Source of the DNA: Verrucomicrobia bacterium UBA3761 | GTDB taxonomy: Bacteria > Verrucomicrobiota > Kiritimatiellia > RFP12 > UBA1067 | Length of the DNA: 53,384 nt | Direction of reading: 5' to 3' | Assembly: GCA_002371135.1 (NCBI GenBank) | Contig: DFGB01000032.1 | Span: forward strand, 1 to 53,384 | Part shown: piece by piece, positions 23,315 to 32,600 of the stretch | Numbering within the stretch: the first letter of the stretch is position 1 | How the letters are laid out: each line of letters starts with the position of its first letter | Translations under genes and position numbers: made by a program | Notes under the pieces: model-generated | The model's database searches: none | What the model saw: the letters and a program-made list of their open reading frames with translations, nothing else | What the model was told of the DNA's origin: nothing

Positions 23315-24957
23315 TTGAATTCAAGCTCCACTGCGAACTGTTCGATAGAGCCGTCCTTGCCGAGGGTGGACATGTCGGTCACCTTGACGGAATCTGCGAC
23401 GACGGCGGGGTGGGCCTTGAGGCGCGCGACGACGATTTCCGGCGCGGTGCGCTCGGAAGCGCCCTTGGCGGCAGCGTTGTCGATGAACGTCTTGACGCGA
23501 TCCTTCCAGCCGCGGATCGTGACCTTGCCGTCCTCCCACTTCTCTATCCAGAGCAGCGGCTCGCCCTTGGAATCCTTTTCGAGGGCGAAGCGGACGGCGT
23601 GCAGGTGCGCGGCGGCGGCGATGCGCTTGAAGACGAGGTCGCGCATGGCGCTCGATTCTGCGAACTGCTCATCGGCGGCGGCCTCTGCGGTTTTGATTTT
23701 CGCCTCGAACGACTTGAGCGAAGAAGCCATGCCTGAGATGGAGTCGGTTTGTGCGTCGATCACGTCGATTGAATGATTGACGGCGAAGAGGACGCCGGCG
23801 AGGGCGGCGACGAGCGCGACGCCGGCGACTGCGAGAACGGGAATGCGCTTGACCTCGGCGCGCTCGGCGAGAATCGACGGCGGCAGGAGGTTGATGGAGA
23901 TGGGCGCGTTGCCTGCGGCGTGGATTGCGAGACCCGCCGTGGCCCCGAGGAACGCCGCGGCCGTTTCAAGAGCCTGCGCATCGACGCGCGGCCCGACGGA
24001 GATATTCTCGAACGGGTTGAAGAACTCGACCTCGATGCCGAGAGAATCGGCGAAGAACTCCGCCGTCTGCGGCAGGAGCGCCGAACCGCCGGTGAGATAG
24101 AGTTTGGCGGGCGCGCCGCCGTTCTGCTGCGAGCGGAAGAAATTCACCGAGCGCGAAATCTCCGCATTGAGGCGCGTCATGTCCTTGCGGCAGATTTTCG
24201 AGATGCTGTCGAGCGTCGGGTCCTCGTCCTCCGTCACGCCGCCCAGCGAGACGTAGGCGCTCTGGCGCTTGTAGTTCTCGGCTTCCTCGAGGGTGCAGCC
24301 GAGATGCTGGGCGATATCCTTCGTGATCGTGTTGCCGGCGACAGGGATCGCGCGGAGGTAGAGCTTCTCGCCCTCGGCGATGATAAGCGAAGTCGTCTTG
24401 GCGCCGATGTCGAGAATGATGACGGACGAGCCGTCGTCGCCCTTGAGCGTCCTGAGCGCGTTGACGAGGGCGACGGGCGCGACGTCGACGATTTCCGGCG
24501 AGAAACCGGTTGCGGCAACGGCGGAGGTGATGGCCTCGATCTGGTCGATTTTCGCGGCGACGATGAGCACGGCCTTGTCGCCGTTTTCAGTGTCGCCGAG
24601 GACCTGGTGGTCGCAGACCATTTCATCGAGCGGGAACGGGATGTTCTGCTCGACTTCGTAGCGGACCATCTGCTCGAACTTGTCTCCGCCGCCCGCCGCC
24701 GCGATTGCGCAGGGGCGCGGGAATGCCATCTGGCCGGAGACGGAGAGGGCGACTTTGCCGGGCTTGATCCCCTTCTCGCGCACGATCTGCATGATCGCGG
24801 GGGAGAGGATCGTATCGGCGTTGCCGGCGTCGATCGGCGCGGCGAGGTCCGCCGTCCCGTAGTTCAACAGCGTAAGCGCGCCGCCGGAGCCAGCCTCGTA
24901 TTCAGCGAGCTGGATCGACGCGGCGCCGATGTTCAGTGTCAGGAATTTCTTCGCCAT
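23311..24957 (-). CDS. PilM-like actin-fold ATPase fused to a PilN-like part (Amuc_1101-like)
   Basis: A 548-residue protein. The N-terminal PilM-type domain (about 1-355) starts with FLTLNIGAASIQLAEYE. It shows YEVEQNIPFPLDE, the nucleotide-binding IILDIGAKTTSLIIAEG and LYLTGGSALLPQTAEFF. A membrane helix (about 375-398) is followed by a coiled coil and a small alpha/beta domain like PilN. In standard systems PilM and PilN are separate proteins and bind each other through the PilN N-terminal tail; here they form one chain, as in Amuc_1101-type proteins. It should form the cytoplasmic and inner-membrane platform. There is no clear ribosome-binding site before ATG 24957. Confidence 0.87.
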   Translation of the reverse strand: MAKKFLTLNIGAASIQLAEYEAGSGGALTLLNYGTADLAAPIDAGNADTILSPAIMQIVREKGIKPGKVALSVSGQMAFPRPCAIAAAGGGDKFEQMVRYEVEQNIPFPLDEMVCDHQVLGDTENGDKAVLIVAAKIDQIEAITSAVAATGFSPEIVDVAPVALVNALRTLKGDDGSSVIILDIGAKTTSLIIAEGEKLYLRAIPVAGNTITKDIAQHLGCTLEEAENYKRQSAYVSLGGVTEDEDPTLDSISKICRKDMTRLNAEISRSVNFFRSQQNGGAPAKLYLTGGSALLPQTAEFFADSLGIEVEFFNPFENISVGPRVDAQALETAAAFLGATAGLAIHAAGNAPISINLLPPSILAERAEVKRIPVLAVAGVALVAALAGVLFAVNHSIDVIDAQTDSISGMASSLKSFEAKIKTAEAAADEQFAESSAMRDLVFKRIAAAAHLHAVRFALEKDSKGEPLLWIEKWEDGKVTIRGWKDRVKTFIDNAAAKGASERTAPEIVVARLKAHPAVVADSVKVTDMSTLGKDGSIEQFAVELEFK

Positions 24958-24996
24958 GGGGAGAAAAGTTTTTCGGTTCTGCCATAGACCCGGGAC

Positions 24997-25734
24997 TTAC
25001 TGCACCACCTGCTCATAGTCGTTGGGGTTGACGAGCGCCCAGATGGTCTTGGAGCGGTCCTGGAGGCCCTGGCGGCGCTCGATCATCGGCTCGCCGTTCT
25101 GCTTGGCGTCCATGATCTTGGGATCTTCCCAGAACTTGGAGTGCGGCTCGATGCCCTTTATTTCGCTTTCGGTGTCGCCATTGAGGATGTCGCCGTTGCG
25201 GTTCGTGATCACGATGCCGATGGCCTTGGGTTCGCCGTAGCGTTCAAGATAGGAAGGATGCAGACAGACGGAAGCGGCGTGCGAACCCTGCGGGATGTTC
25301 TGGTACGTGACGGAAGTGGTGAAGTAGGAATACGGGGCGAGGCCTTCCTTGTTGCCCTTGTTCTCGGTGGCGGACTTCGTCTCGAGGAGGACGTGCCACG
25401 TGAAAGTGAGTTGCTCCTGCCACTTGGCGTAAGTCGTATACTTCGTCTCCATGACGATCCAGGAGCGGGGCTTGGTGTAGCAGCGGCCGATGATGGAGCC
25501 GCCGGAGAGGCTGGGGGCAGACATGGTGGACTGGCGGCCGGTCTTCGGGAACTGGTCGATCGTGATCTTGGCGTCCTTGCCCGAGGGAGCCTCATCCTCC
25601 GCGGCGGCGGCGGCGGCGCGCGCCTTCGCGGAGCCCTTCGTGCCATATGTGCCGCCCGCGCGGGTCGTCGGCGCCGCGTATGCAATACCGGCCGCCATGA
25701 TGGCCGCCGTCGCCAATGCAAATATCGTCTTCAT
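24997..25734 (-). CDS. Amuc_1102-like pilus-system periplasmic protein
   Basis: A 245-residue secreted protein. The signal peptide MKTIFALATAAIMAAGIAYA is followed by an Ala/Lys-rich linker and a beta-rich domain with SWIVMETKYTTYAKWQEQLT, a repeated Tyr/Thr pattern and a final IWALVNPNDYEQVVQ. Placement as first gene of the PilM-like cluster matches Amuc_1102. The function is not established. ATG 25734 has AAAGGA about nine bases upstream; a start 36 bases earlier would bury the signal peptide and is rejected. A good promoter lies 71-99 bases upstream. Confidence 0.8.
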   Translation of the reverse strand: MKTIFALATAAIMAAGIAYAAPTTRAGGTYGTKGSAKARAAAAAAEDEAPSGKDAKITIDQFPKTGRQSTMSAPSLSGGSIIGRCYTKPRSWIVMETKYTTYAKWQEQLTFTWHVLLETKSATENKGNKEGLAPYSYFTTSVTYQNIPQGSHAASVCLHPSYLERYGEPKAIGIVITNRNGDILNGDTESEIKGIEPHSKFWEDPKIMDAKQNGEPMIERRQGLQDRSKTIWALVNPNDYEQVVQ

Positions 25735-25804
25735 CTCGTTTTTTCCTTTCTTAAATCGTTTTAGAAGCACATCCTTGAAATTCTCTTTTTCAGTTTACCC
25801 GCCT

Positions 25805-25833
25805 ATTATAGCATTTTTACCTCTATCACGCAA
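25805..25833 (-). promoter_or_regulatory. Promoter of the Amuc_1102-1099-like pilus operon
   Basis: TTGCGT (25833-25828), a 17-base spacer and a perfect TATAAT (25810-25805) with the extended element TGC. Start of transcription near 25798 leaves a leader of about 65 bases. The block AAAAATGCTATAAT is identical in the promoter of the giant-protein operon (53253-53266). Confidence 0.7.
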
Positions 25834-25856
25834 TAGCAACGGATTTTTTATTTTCC

Positions 25857-26849
25857 CTAGAGGACCTTCATTTTAGGGAGGTCGTTGATGTCGACGAGGC
25901 CCACGACGCGGCCTGAAGAGTCGCAGACGGGAAGGTCGTCGATGCGCTTTTTCTCGAACACCTTGAGGAGTTCCGAAGCGAACGCGGTCTCGCGCACGAA
26001 CATCGGATTCTTCGTCATGTGGTCCGCGACGGGCGAATCGAGAAGCGACGCGGACTGCGAACCGCGCGAAGCCATGAGGCGGCGGAAGTCGCCGTCGGTG
26101 AAGATGCCGAGGAGTTTCGAATCGACGTCGACGATGACGGCGCTGCCGGCCTTGGCCTTTGTCATCGCGAGGAGCGCGGCCATGACGCTCGTCTCCGGAG
26201 CGATGGCGGCGAGGTTTTCGCCGGTGCGCATTACGTCGGTCGCCTTGAGGACGAGCGCGCGGCCGATTGCGCCGGCGGGATGGTTCATCGCATACGAAGA
26301 GATGTCGAACTTGAGCGCGTCCAGCATCACCATCGCAAGCGCGTCGCCCATCGCCATCGTGGCGGTGGTGGAATTCGTGGGGGCCATGCCGAACGGGCAG
26401 GCCTCCTTGCCGCAGGGAATCGGGATGTGGATGTCGCTCATTTCGGCGAGGGATGAATCCTCGCGGCCGGTGAGGGAAATCACCTTGAGCCCGTGGCGGC
26501 GGATGGCGGGGATGAGGCGCAAGACCTCCTCCGATTCGCCGGAGAAGGAGAGCGCCACGAGGATGTCGCGCGGCGCGACCATCCCGAGGTCGCCATGCAT
26601 CGCCTGCACGGGATTGAGGCAGATCGAGCGCGTCCCCGTGGAAGCGAAAATCGCGCTCATCTTTTCGGCGATGGCGAGGTTCTTGCCGACGCCGGTGACG
26701 ACGATGATGCCCTCGGCGCGGATGCACTTCAGCATAAGCTCCACGGCGCGCGTGAAGCCTTCGCCCAGCGCGTCGCGCGTGCGCCGCAAGCCTTCGATTT
26801 CAATGTCGAAGACTTCGCGGGCCCGGGTGAGCATCTCGTCTTTGTCCAT
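25857..26849 (-). CDS. kpsF: KpsF/KdsD-type sugar-phosphate isomerase (SIS + CBS)
   Basis: A 330-residue cytosolic enzyme. The SIS domain (about 30-200) has GVGKNLAIAEKMSAIFASTG, then NPVQAMHGDLGMV, LSFSGESEEV and PTNSTTATMAMGDALAM. It is followed by AMNHPAGAIGR and two CBS repeats (about 205-330). Members convert ribulose 5-phosphate to arabinose 5-phosphate, the precursor of KDO for lipopolysaccharide or capsule. The Ser usual after GK is Asn here, and HPGG is HPAG; both are modest departures. The ATG lacks a Shine-Dalgarno sequence and sits at the foot of a hairpin. It lies 35 bases after pta and may be cotranscribed with it. Confidence 0.9.
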   Translation of the reverse strand: MDKDEMLTRAREVFDIEIEGLRRTRDALGEGFTRAVELMLKCIRAEGIIVVTGVGKNLAIAEKMSAIFASTGTRSICLNPVQAMHGDLGMVAPRDILVALSFSGESEEVLRLIPAIRRHGLKVISLTGREDSSLAEMSDIHIPIPCGKEACPFGMAPTNSTTATMAMGDALAMVMLDALKFDISSYAMNHPAGAIGRALVLKATDVMRTGENLAAIAPETSVMAALLAMTKAKAGSAVIVDVDSKLLGIFTDGDFRRLMASRGSQSASLLDSPVADHMTKNPMFVRETAFASELLKVFEKKRIDDLPVCDSSGRVVGLVDINDLPKMKVL

Positions 26850-26881
26850 TTTTCGATTGCGTTTGGGAATTTATCGAAAAA
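26849..26881 (-). promoter_or_regulatory. Hairpin touching the kpsF start codon
   Basis: A perfect 9-base inverted repeat, TTTTTCGAT with ATCGAAAAA, around a 15-base loop; the inner base of the second arm is the A of the kpsF ATG. It spans almost the whole pta-kpsF gap. It could limit kpsF translation or act as a weak terminator after pta. The AT-rich stem makes it only moderately stable. Confidence 0.4.
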
Positions 26882-26884
26882 TTC

Positions 26885-27922
26885 CTACTTGGTCGTTGAC
26901 TGAAGCAAAGTCACGCAGATGGTGCCGACGATGTCCTCGGCGGAGCAGCCGCGGGAGAGATCGTTCATCGCCTTGGCGAGGCCCTGGAGGTTCGGGCCGA
27001 TGGCGTCGGCCTCGCCCAGGCGCTGCGCGATCTTGTAGCCGATGTTGCCGGCCTGGAGATCGGGGAAGATGAATACGTTGGCGTTGCCCTGGACTTCGCC
27101 GCCCGGATTCTTGAGCTGGCCGACCGAGGGGACGATCGCCGCGTCGAACTGCAATTCGCCGTCCATCTTGATGCCCTTCTCGGCGAAGACGGGTTTGGCG
27201 AGCTCGACGGCTTTCTGCACCTTCTCGACGAGATCGCCGGCGGCGGAGCCCTTCGTGGAGAACGAGAGGAACGCGACGCGCGGCTCGCAGCCGGTGAGGT
27301 CGCGGTAGGTCTGCGCCGTCGCAAGGCCGATATCGACGAGCTGCTCGGCGGTCGGGTTGGGAATGACGGCGCAGTCGCCGAACGCGAGCACCGTGTCGCC
27401 GGAAGGCGTCGGGCGCTTGAGGTCCATGATGAAGCAGGAAGAAGCGGTCTTGACGCCCTTCTGGGTGCCGAGCGTGTGGAACGCGGCGCGGAGCATGTCG
27501 CCCGTGGAGGCGATGGAACCGGCGACGAGGCCGTTCACGCGGCCGAGGCGGACCATCATGCCGCCGAAGTAGATGCGCTTGGTGCGGAGGGTCTTCTCGG
27601 CCGCGGCAAGGTCGATGAGCTTCTGCTTCTCTGCGGGCTTGCGCGACTCCTTGGCGTTCCAGGCTTCGAGGTAGGCCTTTTCGAGTTCGGCGTCGCCCTT
27701 CGTGTAGTCGATCGTCTTGATGCCGCGTTCGGCGAGAGAGAGGCCGGCCTTGGCTTCGGCGGCGGCGATTTCCTCGGCCGTGCCGAGCACGACGGGTGTG
27801 CAGATCTTGCGGTCGACGCAGGCGCAGGCCGCAGTGACGACGCGCGCGTCCATGCCCTCCGGCAGCACGATCGTGCCGTTCAGCGCGGAGGCCTTTTCGA
27901 TGATTTGTTTGATTGCGTTCAT
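26885..27922 (-). CDS. pta: Phosphate acetyltransferase
   Basis: A 345-residue single-domain cytosolic enzyme that interconverts acetyl-CoA and acetyl phosphate. The N-terminus has IVLPEGMDARVVTAA; later come VNGLVAGSIASTGDMLRAAF, then SCFIMDL and AFGDCAVIPNPTAEQLVDIG. The end has VFIFPDLQAGNIGYKIAQRL, the typical CoA/phosphate site. The start is ATG 27922; the frame stays open upstream to 28162, but that part reads antisense-like sequence through repeat DNA. No clear ribosome-binding site is seen. With ackA it forms the acetate pathway, but the two are separated by the GxxExxY gene. Confidence 0.94.
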   Translation of the reverse strand: MNAIKQIIEKASALNGTIVLPEGMDARVVTAACACVDRKICTPVVLGTAEEIAAAEAKAGLSLAERGIKTIDYTKGDAELEKAYLEAWNAKESRKPAEKQKLIDLAAAEKTLRTKRIYFGGMMVRLGRVNGLVAGSIASTGDMLRAAFHTLGTQKGVKTASSCFIMDLKRPTPSGDTVLAFGDCAVIPNPTAEQLVDIGLATAQTYRDLTGCEPRVAFLSFSTKGSAAGDLVEKVQKAVELAKPVFAEKGIKMDGELQFDAAIVPSVGQLKNPGGEVQGNANVFIFPDLQAGNIGYKIAQRLGEADAIGPNLQGLAKAMNDLSRGCSAEDIVGTICVTLLQSTTK

Positions 27923-27956
27923 AAGGGGTTGTTGTAGGATTTGAAGGGTTTTTATT

Positions 27957-28430
27957 TTTATCGCAGAGACGCAGAGAGGCAGAGTGCGCAGAGATTCATG
28001 AGAAATAGTCGAGATTAAAGTTTGTTTGCCACGCGGACATACCCATCGACGATTCTTCTCATGCCAAAGTTGACCAGCACGCCCAACTTTATACCCGTGA
28101 GTTTTAGATAAGTATGAATTTGCGAGATGAATACGGGATTGTTGGTTTCTGTCGCTTTGCACTCTACTATAACCTTGCCCTCGACAAGCATATCCAACCG
28201 ATACGGGGGGCCGATTTCTTTCCCCTTGTACAGAATAGGAATCTGTTTCTGCGTTTCTACTTTCAGGCCGCGGATTGCAAGCTCGTACGCCAATGCTTGT
28301 TCATAGTACGACTCGAGAACGCCAGGTCCGCCTATCTCATTATGCACCATTATCGCTGCATCAAGAATCTGCGCACTTATTTCGTTCTCAGTCATACTCT
28401 CTCTGCGTCCTCTGCGCCTCTGTGTTAAAA
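27957..28430. mobile_element. GxxExxY cassette with imperfect terminal inverted repeats
   Basis: CGCAGAG-rich sequence at 27957-27995 and the reverse complement of 28396-28430 align over the first 21 or so bases with about three mismatches (TTTTAWCRCAGAGRCGCAGAG), and looser CGCAGAG words follow. They frame a single gene (28015-28395). The unit interrupts what is normally a contiguous ackA-pta pair. No transposase is present, so any mobility would depend on a source elsewhere. Confidence 0.5.
28015..28395 (-). CDS. GxxExxY protein (PD-(D/E)XK-like)
   Basis: A 126-residue protein with the naming motif GVLESYY within GGPGVLESYYEQALAYEL. A nuclease-like core follows, PYRLDMLVEGKVIVECKA, whose Asp, Glu and Lys fit the PD-(D/E)XK fold. 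Its C-terminus TGIKLGVLVNFG with a positively charged RRIVDGYVR is also typical. The family is of unknown function, is often present in many copies per genome in Lentisphaerae, Planctomycetes and relatives, and in my experience is often seen beside CGCAGAG repeats, as here. ATG 28395 has no good Shine-Dalgarno; the gene may rely on read-through from ackA. Confidence 0.9.
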   Translation of the reverse strand: MTENEISAQILDAAIMVHNEIGGPGVLESYYEQALAYELAIRGLKVETQKQIPILYKGKEIGPPYRLDMLVEGKVIVECKATETNNPVFISQIHTYLKLTGIKLGVLVNFGMRRIVDGYVRVANKL

Positions 28431-28453
28431 AGGAAGGCTTGAGCGATCCGCTT

Positions 28454-29587
28454 TTATTTGAGCAGCCTCACCGTATCCTTTGCGATCATGAGTTCTTCGT
28501 TGGTGGGGAGGACGATGACGGGGATTTTGGAATCCTTTGTCGTGATCGGGCCGGTGACGCCGCGTGTCTTGGCGTTGGCCTTCTTGTCGAGCTTGACGCC
28601 GAGGGCGCCGAGGCGCTTGAGGACGCGTTCGCGCGCTTCGGCGGAGTTCTCGCCGATGCCGCCCGTCATGATGATCGCGTCGGCGCCGCCGACGACGGTG
28701 TTGTACGCGCCGATGTAGAGCGCGACGCGGTATGCCCACATCTCAAGAGCGAGCTCGGCTTCCTTCGAACCCTTGGCGGCGTTCGAGCAGATGTCGCGCA
28801 TGTCGCCGCCGGCGACGCCGCTCACCGCCTGGAGGCCGGATTTCTTGTTGAGGAGCGTATCCATCTCGGCCGGAGTCTTGCCCTCGGCTTCCATGATGGA
28901 AAGAATCGCCGCGCCGTCGATGTCGCCGCAGCGCGTGCCCATCACGAGGCCCGCGAGAGGAGTGAGGCCCATCGTCGTATCGACGCATTCGCCGTTCTTC
29001 ACCGCCGCGAGCGACGAACCGTTGCCGAGGTGGCACGTGACGAGGTTCACCTTGGAGACGCTCTTCTTGAGATACTCCGCCGCGGCCTGCGTGACGAACT
29101 TGTGGCTCGTGCCGTGGAAGCCGTACTTGCGGATGCCCATCTTCTTGTAATACTTCGGGTCGATGGCATACATCGCCGCGCAGTCGGGCATCGTCTGGTG
29201 GAAGGCGGTGTCGAACACGGCGACGTTCGGCACGCCCTTGAAAATCTTCTGGCACGCTTCGATGCCGCCGAGGTTCGCCGGCATGTGGAGCGGACCGAAC
29301 TTGACGAGCTTCTTCAACTTCGCCATCACCTTTGCGTCGACCTTCGCAGAATCCTTGAACACCTCCGCGCCGTGGAGGACGCGGTGGCCGATCGCATCGA
29401 TGTCGGTCGGGTTGCCGAGATCGGCGACGACCTTCTTGAGCGCCTCGGCATGGTTCGCCGGCCCGCCCGCGCCGATGCGCTCGACAAGCCCCTTCGCGAG
29501 GCGCTCTTCCTTCTCCATGTCGAAGAGCTGATATTTAAGGGAACTGGAGCCAGAGTTGACGACGAGGACTTTTCTGATTTTTTTCAT
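28454..29587 (-). CDS. ackA: Acetate kinase
   Basis: About 377 residues. The ASKHA-fold motifs are VLVVNSGSSSLKYQ at the N-terminus, GHRVLHGAEVF (HRVVHG-type acetate site), DTAFHQTMP, YGFHGTSHKFV, CHLGNGSS, GTRCGDIDGA and TGGIGENSAEAR. It makes ATP and acetate from acetyl phosphate, the terminal step of acetate fermentation. I start at ATG 29587, which matches the family N-terminus; ATG 29605 would add six residues. Neither has a visible ribosome-binding site. Pta lies 531 bases downstream, beyond the GxxExxY cassette. Confidence 0.95.
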   Translation of the reverse strand: MKKIRKVLVVNSGSSSLKYQLFDMEKEERLAKGLVERIGAGGPANHAEALKKVVADLGNPTDIDAIGHRVLHGAEVFKDSAKVDAKVMAKLKKLVKFGPLHMPANLGGIEACQKIFKGVPNVAVFDTAFHQTMPDCAAMYAIDPKYYKKMGIRKYGFHGTSHKFVTQAAAEYLKKSVSKVNLVTCHLGNGSSLAAVKNGECVDTTMGLTPLAGLVMGTRCGDIDGAAILSIMEAEGKTPAEMDTLLNKKSGLQAVSGVAGGDMRDICSNAAKGSKEAELALEMWAYRVALYIGAYNTVVGGADAIIMTGGIGENSAEARERVLKRLGALGVKLDKKANAKTRGVTGPITTKDSKIPVIVLPTNEELMIAKDTVRLLK

Positions 29588-29622
29588 TTGATTGTTGAAT
29601 TTCATTTTTACATTTTTATAAC

Positions 29623-29683
29623 GCAAAGTCCGCAAAGTTGCGTCTCGCGATGTGTCTGCGACGCGCAACCTTGCGATCTTTGC
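29623..29683 (-). terminator. Long imperfect hairpin after the 4209-residue protein gene
   Basis: Arms GCAAAG/CTTTGC (29623-29628, 29678-29683), CGCAA/TTGCG (29631-29635, 29671-29675), GTTGCG/CGCAAC (29638-29643, 29664-29669) and CGC/GCG nest around a roughly 10-base loop. It starts 8 bases past the giant gene's stop and precedes ackA. It ends in an AT-rich stretch on the minus strand, which fits a terminator or a folded repeat element. Confidence 0.5.
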
Positions 29684-29691
29684 TTTCAGCC

Positions 29692-32600
29692 TCATTCAAA
29701 CGCGACCTTGAAGAAGCACTGCTCTTCGCCTTCGCAGAGGCTGGAGACGTCGAACTCTCCGGTGACGATCTGGCCGTCCGCGGTGACGGTGACTTCGACG
29801 AGCACGTCGCTCTTCGTCCAGTCCTCGACAGGCTTCTTGAGGTCGGTCGAGTAGATGACGCGGCCGCGGAGCTTCTTCGCCGTCGTCTGGCCGGAGCCGG
29901 CGCCGACCCAGTTCTTCTTGGCGACCACGTTGACCGGGTTGCCGGAGGAGTCGACTTCGGAGAGCGAGGCCTTGGTCGTCGCCGTGATCACGACCTTGCC
30001 GTCGGCGGTCGCGATCGCCTTGACGACGGGCTCGGACGCGGAGACTTCGGTCGACGTGCCGGAGGAGCCGGCGACGACGGCCTCGGCGTAGGCGGTCGAG
30101 TTGGCGTCGACGTTGTCGCCGTTGCCGGTCGCGAGCAGCGCTACGCCGGCGTTCTTCATGATGGAGAACGTGTAGGCCGCGAGACCCTGGACGGATTCGT
30201 TCGTCGTCTCGATCGCTTCGAGGACGTCGTCTGCGATGGTGAGAACGCCGTCGTCTTCGATGCGGACGGTGCCCGCGTCGAGCTCGCCGCCGTTCTTCAC
30301 GACTTCCCAGGCGTCGGGCAGGTTGTTGCCGTTCGTGTCGACGTCTTCGATGTAGAGCGTGAACGTCTCGCCCGAGCCGATGGTGGAGCCGATCTGGATG
30401 GTCGTGGGCATGAACATGTCGGCCGTGGTGCCGTCGCGCTTGGAGACGTAGCCCCAGGACTCGGTGTCGTCCTTCACGTAGGCGTCGCCGTATTCATCGA
30501 GGTCGATGTAGGCGCGGACGTAGTAGTCGCCGGCAGGGAGGCCGATGAGAGTCGCGTTGACGGTGTGGGCGGCGCCCTCGGCGGCGACGGACTCGACGTC
30601 GGCGGCCCTCACGAACGTACGGGCGACGGGCATGCCGGTGAAGTCGGGCGTTTCATACGCCTCGACCCTCACGACGCCCGCGTCGAGCACGCTCTTCGGG
30701 CCGAAGTACTTGGCAGCGATCTTGATCGAGCCATACTTGTAGTTGTCCGCCACGGCATCCATGCGGAAGGCCGGATAGTTCGTGGACCAGAGATCGACGT
30801 CCTTGAACTTCGAGTTGTACATCGAGACGCGCCAGTAGTAGTTGCGGACCTCGTCGAGGAGATCGCCCACGTAGAGGTCGGGCTCGTACTCGTAGTGATA
30901 CTGGTTGTCGTTCCCGAGGACGGGGGCCGGGGCGCGGCGGACGCCGGAATCCCAGACTAGGCCCGAGGTGAAGTCCGTATCGGTCGAAACCTGGATGCGG
31001 AACGCCGGGTAGCCGGAGTTGGCCATGGTCCACTTGAAGGCGGGACGCGAACCGAAGACTTCGGACTCCTGCGCGCCGGGAGCGTAGAGGACCGGGCGCG
31101 GACGCGCAGAGGTCGCATCGAACTTGCGCACGATGGTCGACATGAGCGCGTAGACGGTGTTCGTGTCGTTCTGGTCCTTGAAGCCCGTCGGGCCGTCGCC
31201 GGTGACGACGAGGTATGTAATGTTCGTGACGTTGCCCGCAAGACGGATCATCGTGCCGTTGTTGGCGACTTCGTCGTAGAAGTCGTTCCACTCGATGTCG
31301 AACTCGCCGTCGGCCATGAAGTCGGCTTCGGTGATGACGGGATGCGTCAAGAGGCCGTAGGACTTGTCGAGGATGGTCTTGGCGGCGACGCCGGCCTGGT
31401 AGACAGGGTAGCCGTTGACGGCGTAGCGCACCACGCGCACGCGGCGCTCGGAGGAGCCGTTGGCGAGCTGCTTGGCGTCGTCCTGACGCTGCGCGACAAT
31501 GTTCTTGACGCCGTCGACCGTGACGTTGCGCACGGAGGTGATGGCATTGGCGACGGTGTCGAGCGTGTCGCTCGAATCGTTGAACAGGTTGACGCGGGTC
31601 GTCGGGCCGTAGTCGGTGAGCTCGAGGCTCGTCTTGCCGCGATACCAGCCGACGTCCACGCCGTCGACGACGCCGTAGGGCTCGCCTTCGGTGTAGTAGC
31701 CGTTGCCGTCGATATCGAAGTATGCTTCGACGCGGTTGAGGCCTTCGCGGACGTAGCCGGTGTTGCCGGCGCCCTGCGGTTCGCCCAGGAAGAGCTGGAG
31801 ATGTCTAGCCTGGAGGACGGGGACGTGCGAAGTGTAGACGAAGCGGAACGCGGAGTTCTCGGTCGTCACCGGCACGCCGGTCGTCTGGCTGATGAAGCCG
31901 GCCCAGTATGTGGCGATCTTGCCGATGTCGACGTCGAACTCGCCGGTGACGAGGTTCACCTGGCCATACTGGATGCCGTTGATGCAGATGTAGGCGACCT
32001 TGCCGTTCGCGTCGTTCTTCAGCGTGAAGCCGTCGATCCTGCCCCAGTTGAAGTCGGTGCCCGTCTCGGAGACGTTCATGCGACCGTAGGTGAGGTAGTC
32101 GGAGTAGAAGTCGTCATAGGAGCCGGTGGCCATGATGAAGCCGTCGCCTTCCATGATCACCTCGCCGCTGCCGACGTAGGAGTCGGTGTAGACATACCAG
32201 GTGTAGTGGTCGACGCTGGAGACCTGCATGGACTGGAGCTCGAGCGAGGAGTACTCGATGTAGCCCGGAGTGAGCGTGCCGCGGATGACGCGGTCGGCCC
32301 AGTTGCCGAGGATCTTCTCGGCCGTGATCTGCTCGCCGGGAGTGATCCTGTAGGAGGCGTCGGGCTCGGCCTGGCCGGGACGCGAGTAGACGTTGACTAC
32401 GACCGGCACCCAGGAGTTCGCGTCGATGACGGTCGTCGTTTCGACCGTGTTGGAGACGGTTGTGGTGTTGCCGGAGGTGCTCGTCGAGGTGCTCGAGGTC
32501 GAGGACGAGGCGTTCACGTTGAGGTTGAGATTGCCGTTGTAGGCGATGTCGATCTCAAGGACCGGGCGCGGCATGTCCTTCTTCTCGTAGCCGACTGTGG

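Noticed and set aside
27923..28162. An N-terminal extension of Pta by 80 codons
   Set aside because: The extension would read through the CGCAGAG repeat and into the GxxExxY gene; the family N-terminus begins at ATG 27922.
29588..29691. A tRNA-like fold between ackA and the giant gene
   Set aside because: The hairpin is one long imperfect stem without cloverleaf arms or a CCA-type acceptor; it fits a terminator or repeat better.
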